From Entrophospora sp. SA101 (Eukaryota; Glomeromycota; Glomeromycetes; Entrophosporales; Entrophosporaceae): a stretch of 35,608 nucleotides of DNA. Within the stretch, counting starts at the first letter, position 1; each line of letters starts with the position of its first letter. The stretch covers positions 11,501 through 47,108 of the forward strand of contig CAUDNR010001236.1 in assembly GCA_958430865.1 (NCBI GenBank), written 5' to 3'. Position numbers and translations under genes: made by a program. Of this stretch, positions 30,738 through 35,608 are shown in pieces. The notes beneath the pieces were generated by a model. The model ran no database searches, was not told the origin of the DNA, and worked only from the letters and a program-made list of their open reading frames with translations.

Positions 30738-31202
30738 TACAGTGTGGGACAAAAAATTTTGCCTTCGGTAATATTACAATAACTTTACAACCAACAAAGC
30801 AAATCACTTATAAAATAGCTCATTTAAAACTATGAAATGAATCAATTTTATTATAAAAATCAAAAAGGAATTCGTTCACCATTTCTTTCAATAATCGCTT
30901 CGCAACGTCTCTTCATTGAGCCTATCAAATTTTTTATAACAGAATCTGGAATAACTCTCCCACTCCTCAATCATAAAACACTTTAATTCAGTGAGATTTT
31001 TTGGTCACCGCCTTTCTACATTGGTCTTAACTATGCTCCAAAGATTTTCTATGGGATTGATGTCAGGGCTGTTAGATGGCCAGTCAATAACTTCAGGCAT
31101 ATTCGCCTGAAGGAACTCCCAAGCTACAGCACTTGTATGCTTGGAATCATTGTCTTGCTGAAAGTGCCAGACACGTCCTAGCATTTGTTGAATCTCAGGC
31201 AA
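30738..31202 (-). mobile_element. Tc1/mariner copy B, truncated at the duplication joint
   Basis: Starts with TA at 30738-30739 and the terminal repeat CAGTGTGGGACAAAAAATTT, and covers the 3' part of the transposase gene on the minus strand (catalytic QQDNDSKHTS and PIENLW). It breaks off at 31202 in the middle of the transposase (LPEIQQ codons). The insertion site matches copy C exactly. Against copy C it differs only at 30844, 30861, 30878, 30947, an extra A near 30954, and 30990; copy A agrees with C at all six. Confidence 0.93.
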
Positions 31203-31775
31203 TGAAGCCTTCAGATTGGAAGAGTTTTTTATCCAAAGATAACACCAAGAAAATTCTTTAATTGACAGTGACAATGACAATGTAAATAGTGTAAAAAAAG
31301 AGCTTGCAGATTTTACAATTGATGAATTTTAACTACAGTGAACTCAAATTCTTTACATATCAATTATTTATTACAAGCATATACAGAATATGGAGAACTT
31401 GAGGATTATAATGATGGTTGTGTTATTTTCGAAAGGTTAGTAAATAGATGGTTTGAGAATATAATATATAATTTTTTTTGTATTTCTTTTAACCATCATC
31501 AAGTGCATCTCCAATGACCAAAAAAAAATAGGTTTCAACCAAAATTAATTTGCACATTATTTTTATAAAGATTGATGATTTTACCACAGCTGACATGTTT
31601 ACCTAGCTTGTTTACAAAAAAATATAGATGTTTGTTTGTTTATTCAAGATGTCTATTAATTATCACATCTCAATTAATAAAAATATTAAAGATATGAAAT
31701 TTTACACATGATTCGATGCAAAATAGAATTTTTTATTTAATTGTTACCAAAAGAATGTTTTTGTGAAATTAATTT

Positions 31776-32174
31776 TTAAACGAGTCCACTAGTACCAGCT
31801 TGCTGATTTTTCTTTGCCAAAACTTCACTAATCTTTGTATTAACTTCAAAAAATTTAGCTACACATCTATCAATACACACTGATTCACCTTTATTTAAAT
31901 CTTCTTCAATATATTTTGGTGGTATGCATTTTTTAAAACATGAATCTACAATACTACACAATAATAATAATAAAAAATATGTAAAATTGTTATAAAAAAC
32001 CCATTTTTTCAAAATGGTTTTGTTTGAGAATTAATTTTTTCCATTTTTTTTTTTTTACCGATAAAAAGTATCAGTCACCATTTCAAGTTCTTGTTCAACC
32101 ATTGCCATATTTTGTGGATTGACTGCTTGTTGTTGTTGTTGTTGTTGAACTCCAAATGGATGCATAAACGACAT
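31776..32174 (-). CDS. TIM10: TIM10 small translocase chaperone, copy 2
   Basis: Second copy, exons 32059-32174 and 31776-31953. Same encoded 97 residues and the same intron as the first copy; I found no difference by eye. Its upstream region is also duplicated in full, so it should be expressed like copy 1 if the duplication is real. Confidence 0.92.
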
Positions 32175-32289
32175 TTTTTTATTAATTTAATTTTTAGGTG
32201 TAAAAAAAAAAATTTTTGAAATGATTATCATTAATATTATCTTTATGTAACAAACAACTTTAAAAAAGTTTGTGTAAACCGCGTGTGTG

Positions 32290-32336
<47 letters not shown>

Positions 32337-32371
32337 ATAATAACAAATAATGAAATTATTGTTTTTAAAAG

Positions 32372-33015
32372 ATGTCACGAGAAAAAGAAAATTCTAAATT
32401 GTTTAACACGCCTTTACGAAATGCTGCTACCAACAACAATAAAACAACTCCAGTGACCCCAGTAACTCCGACTGCTAGACGTATTGCTTTAAGCAATAAA
32501 ACGAATACAAATAACAATATAAAACTTTTTAATTTTGATATCTTCAACAACAGAAACAATAATAATAAGAATAATAATAAATTTAATAATAAGAATAATA
32601 ATGATGATGAGATTTTCAGCAATAACAGTAATAATAGTAATAAAGTTAACAATGATAATGAAGATAATATCAATGGTCCTATTAATAGTAATAATAATAA
32701 TCACGAAAATGAAATTTATAGTGATGATGATGATATAGAATATTGCCCACCACCCGTCCAAGGTTTTTAATTTTTAATTTCTATTTTAATATTTCAATTC
32801 AATTTTTAAATACATATACATACATACATACATATTAATATTTATTTTTTTTTATAGGATTATTTGATGATCCGTTTGATGATGACGAAGATTTAAAGGT
32901 TGATATAAGCTTTTTTCGTTGTCCACTTAATGTTGCTGCATTTGATTTCGTGAATAGTGGGATGGGTGGTGGCAATTACGATGATTATATTGAAAGTGAA
33001 AGAGATGATTATTAG
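32372..33015 (+). CDS. Securin-like APC/C substrate candidate, copy 2
   Basis: Exons 32372-32762 and 32858-33015 encode the same 182 residues as copy 1, with KEN box, D-box and acidic tail intact. The full divergent promoter is present. If real, the cell carries two doses of a cell-cycle inhibitor whose level normally matters. Confidence 0.6.
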
Positions 33016-33830
33016 CTTAATAAAAATTCTAATGACATGGGATAAGGAAAATCGAAATTTACAAATGAGAGAATGATATTTATTATATTATGCTACTTTT
33101 AAATTCCGTTTCTATTTGAGGCCAATTATATTTATAATTTCAATTTATGGAATTAATGAAATGAATGAATGATGGCAATGATGATGATGATTATTCATTT
33201 GGCGATGAACAAATTTTAGATGAAAGAAGTGACTTTCTTTTCTTCCTCTCTTCACTAAATATAAATCAAAAACTTAATTATACATGCATGTCTTTTATTA
33301 ATTGCATTTTTTTTTAAAAGAAAAGAATTATACGGTGTTTGATAATTTGGTTTTTACATATGGATTTGATATTTTTCTGTGTTAAAAACAATTTGTATGA
33401 TTTTTTTATTTGAAATCATCAGTTTATTAAATCTTGTCAAATCTTGGCTAAAGAAATACAAATAAGGAAAATTTGCTACATAATTTATGATCCACTTTTA
33501 TATTAGCTTTAAAAAAAACTTTGTTACAAATAGTAAAATATAAAACACTAAGGTTTTTAATTTATTTATTATTATTATGGATGATCAACATTGTATTTGG
33601 ATCACATAAATAGGTTGGTTATATGCGAAGTTGTGTGTACTATTCTATTTTGGATGGTTCCAAAAGGGAAGAATGCTTGTCTGATTAAAATTCAATAAAA
33701 ATATATCAGTTATCAGTTACATTATATTAATTATAATTTTGACACATTTTAAGAACAAAATTTTTACAAGTAACAGGAAAGCAATACTTTTATTTGCCAT
33801 GAATTTCAATATATTGTAGTGATTTGGATG

Positions 33831-35112
33831 TACAGTGTGGGACAAAAAATTTTGCCTTCGGTAATATTACAATAACTTTACAACCAACAAAGCAAATCAC
33901 TTATAAAATAGCTCATTTAAAACTATGAAATGAATCGATTTTATTATAAAAATTAAAAAGGAATTCGTTCGCCATTTCTTTCAATAATCGCTTCGCAACG
34001 TCTCTTCATTGAGCCTATCAAATTTTTTATAACAGAATCCGGAATACTCTCCCACTCCTCAATCATAAAACACTTTAATTCGGTGAGATTTTTTGGTCAC
34101 CGCCTTTCTACATTGGTCTTAACTATGCTCCAAAGATTTTCTATGGGATTGATGTCAGGGCTGTTAGATGGCCAGTCAATAACTTCAGGCATATTCGCCT
34201 GAAGGAACTCCCAAGCTACAGCACTTGTATGCTTGGAATCATTGTCTTGCTGAAAGTGCCAGACACGTCCTAGCATTTGTTGAATCTCAGGCAAGTGCTT
34301 CTGAAGGATTTCGACATAAAAAGGTCCCATCATTATTTCTTGAAAGCAGAAAAGGCTAGTTTTCCTGTTGCACAAAATCCACCCCAGGCAAAAATTTTTG
34401 AATGATTTTTTGGAATAGGGTGTATTGGTCATGCACCCTTATACCATTGTTTTATGGTATTTCGGAATAACTGAAAAGCAGTTTCATCTGAAAAAAGGGG
34501 TTTTTTCCAGTTATCATTAAGGTGAGTGCAAGCCCATTCTACACGTTTTCTTTTATGGACACTGGTAAGCATTGGAGTGACTGCGGGTAAATTATTTTTA
34601 TAACCCAGACTGTGTAGATGTCTCGAAACAGTTCTATAAGATACTTCAAGATCATTTTCAGATAACTTAATTGCTATCTTTCGGGAAGAGAGAGATGGAT
34701 CACGTCTCAAGTACTGGCCAATGGCCTTAGATGATCTTGAAGTAATTTTTTTAGGGCGACCACTCCCTTCTTTACGCGCAATACTACCAGTATCCTTTAT
34801 TTTTTTAATATTATAATTAATCGTCCTTAATGGGATGTTAGTTTGTTTATGAATCTCTTGAGGAGATCGTATTCCATTGTTCCAAAAATGTAAAATAACT
34901 TGAGGGTGCGATTTTTTATCTAGTAATGTCATTTTGATTGTGATTTAAAAGAAACAACAGTGAAATAATTCTAACTTCGAATATGTAAACAATGTTCCAC
35001 ATAACACGATACAAATTTGGTATATTATTCGTGTGATACTCTTTAAATTTAGTAAGTATACAGGTTTTAATTACATCAACATTGAGGGCAAAACTTTTTG
35101 TCCCACACTGTA
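33831..35112 (-). mobile_element. Tc1/mariner element, copy C (full length, 1278 bp)
   Basis: TA at 33831-33832 and 35111-35112 flank inverted termini at 33833 and 35110. The orientation is opposite to copy A. It is the complete version of the insertion that is truncated as copy B. Confidence 0.95.
33953..34932 (-). pseudogene. Tc1-type transposase, copy C, inactivated
   Basis: Begins MTLLDKKSHPQVILHFWNNG at 34932 and reads through HTH, GSGRPKK hinge, SSRKIAIKLSENDLEVSYRT and FSDETAF to a TGA at 34429-34431. The one-base deletion about 30 codons later (near 34341) is the same as in copy A, followed by QQDNDSKHTS and PDINPIENLW. A further TGA at 34097-34099 (VERR-stop) stands where copy A has CGA. 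Same length as the copy A gene (980 bases). Not functional as read. Confidence 0.93.
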
Positions 35113-35137
35113 TATATATACATATGCATTATTTGTT

Positions 35138-35557
35138 CTAATAATAATAAAAATACCAATTGTTTTTTTTACACACAAGTAATTTTTTTATAATAAGATT
35201 TAACAGATCTCCATTCACTCTGATAGACTTCTTGTGATTTTTGAAATCGATTATTAGTTCAAGGTCTTTTTCTTGATGTTCATTGCCATTATTAATTCCT
35301 TCACGTTTTCTTTTGCATTCAATAGATTTATGTTCATTCTGGCATGTTTCTTGTGATTTTTGAAGTTGATTATTATTAGTTTGAGGTCTTTTTTCTTGAT
35401 TTCTATTACCATTATTAATTCCTTCATGTTTTCTTTTGCATTCAATAGATCTACTATGTTCATTCTGGCATGTTTCTTGTGATTTTTGAAGTTGATTATT
35501 ATTAGTTTGAGGTCTTTTTTCTTGATGTCTATTATGGTGCCGATCATCTAAAGACAT
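35138..35557 (-). CDS. Hypothetical protein made of about 42-residue tandem repeats
   Basis: From the ATG at 35557 the frame encodes MSLDDRHHN, then two good repeats of about 41-42 residues, each with QEKRPQTNNNQLQKSQETCQ, NEH, SIECKRK and EGINNGN, and a third decayed one (HQEKDLELIIDFKNHKKS). The DNA period is about 126-129 bases. The protein is very polar and basic; each good repeat has two Cys. I do not recognise it. An upstream exon outside the window is possible. The third repeat shifts toward another frame, which indicates decay. Confidence 0.45.
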   Translation of the reverse strand: MSLDDRHHNRHQEKRPQTNNNQLQKSQETCQNEHSRSIECKRKHEGINNGNRNQEKRPQTNNNQLQKSQETCQNEHKSIECKRKREGINNGNEHQEKDLELIIDFKNHKKSIRVNGDLLNLIIKKLLVCKKNNWYFYYY

Positions 35558-35608
35558 CAAAATTTCAGCTAAACTTTAAAATGTATAAGCTCAATAACTA
35601 AGCAGGAT

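Larger units (their letters stand above)
28110..34294. repeat. 3.09-kb direct tandem duplication (units 28110-31202 and 31203-34294)
   Basis: Features recur at an offset of exactly 3093 bases. Unit 1 runs from TGAAGCC at 28110 to GGCAA at 31202, where Tc1 copy B stops abruptly; unit 2 restarts with TGAAGCC at 31203 and goes through the same genes into Tc1 copy C. The joint shares only about one base, so it is not a product of homologous recombination between repeats. By eye the 2.63-kb gene part is identical in both units, including a (TA)19 tract. The Tc1 part differs at six positions. Confidence 0.92.

Noticed and set aside
35227..35545. Regular repeats considered as a CRISPR array
   Set aside because: The repeats are contiguous with no unique spacers, are about 126 bases long and are coding; the genome is eukaryotic.

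Overview
The window looks like a piece of an AT-rich, intron-bearing fungal nuclear genome. The best guess is an arbuscular mycorrhizal fungus (Glomeromycotina, Rhizophagus-like). This rests on short GT-AG introns, a fungal plasma-membrane Qa-SNARE, a PET117-type mitochondrial factor, a MATA_HMG-like box protein, asparagine runs encoded by AAT repeats, and many decayed DNA transposons including a DUF7869-type repeat protein. Genus is inference.

Layout. Bases 1-9,600 are mostly transposon debris: a 35-bp minisatellite, an inverted repeat around a 153-residue ORF, a DUF7869 pseudogene split by a 185-bp hAT-like MITE with an 8-bp target duplication, an acidic ORF ending in a foldback repeat, a full-length Tc1/mariner copy (A, 4701-5978), a hAT transposase remnant, an orphan coding remnant, and a TA-flanked MITE. 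Bases 9,755-23,346 are gene-rich: an OSH1-like ankyrin gene cut off before a 10-N gap, an unrecognised acidic protein, PET117, a damaged DSK2/ubiquilin gene, a syntaxin, a MATA_HMG-like protein, the exon-junction protein Y14/RBM8A and a glutamate/cysteine-sulfinate decarboxylase-like enzyme. Three gene pairs are divergent with 200-350 bp between their starts.

Bases 23,350-28,100 hold few genes: diverged direct repeats, a second hAT-like MITE with a perfect 8-bp TSD, a Tc1-type MITE and broken exons. From 28,110 to 34,294 a 3.09-kb segment occurs twice in tandem. Each copy carries a TIM10 gene and, divergently, a small protein with a KEN box, a D-box and an acidic tail, a securin candidate. 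Each copy ends in a Tc1 element at the same insertion site; the first is truncated at the duplication joint (B), the second is complete (C). The window ends in a tandem-repeat ORF.

Recurring themes: (1) the Tc1 copies decay mainly by CGA-to-TGA change, that is, C-to-T at CpG; (2) the duplicated gene block appears identical by eye, while the truncated Tc1 copy carries six clustered differences; (3) TSD-defined MITEs date insertions relative to host sequences. I saw no tRNA, rRNA or CRISPR array. All calls are by eye; no database search was possible.
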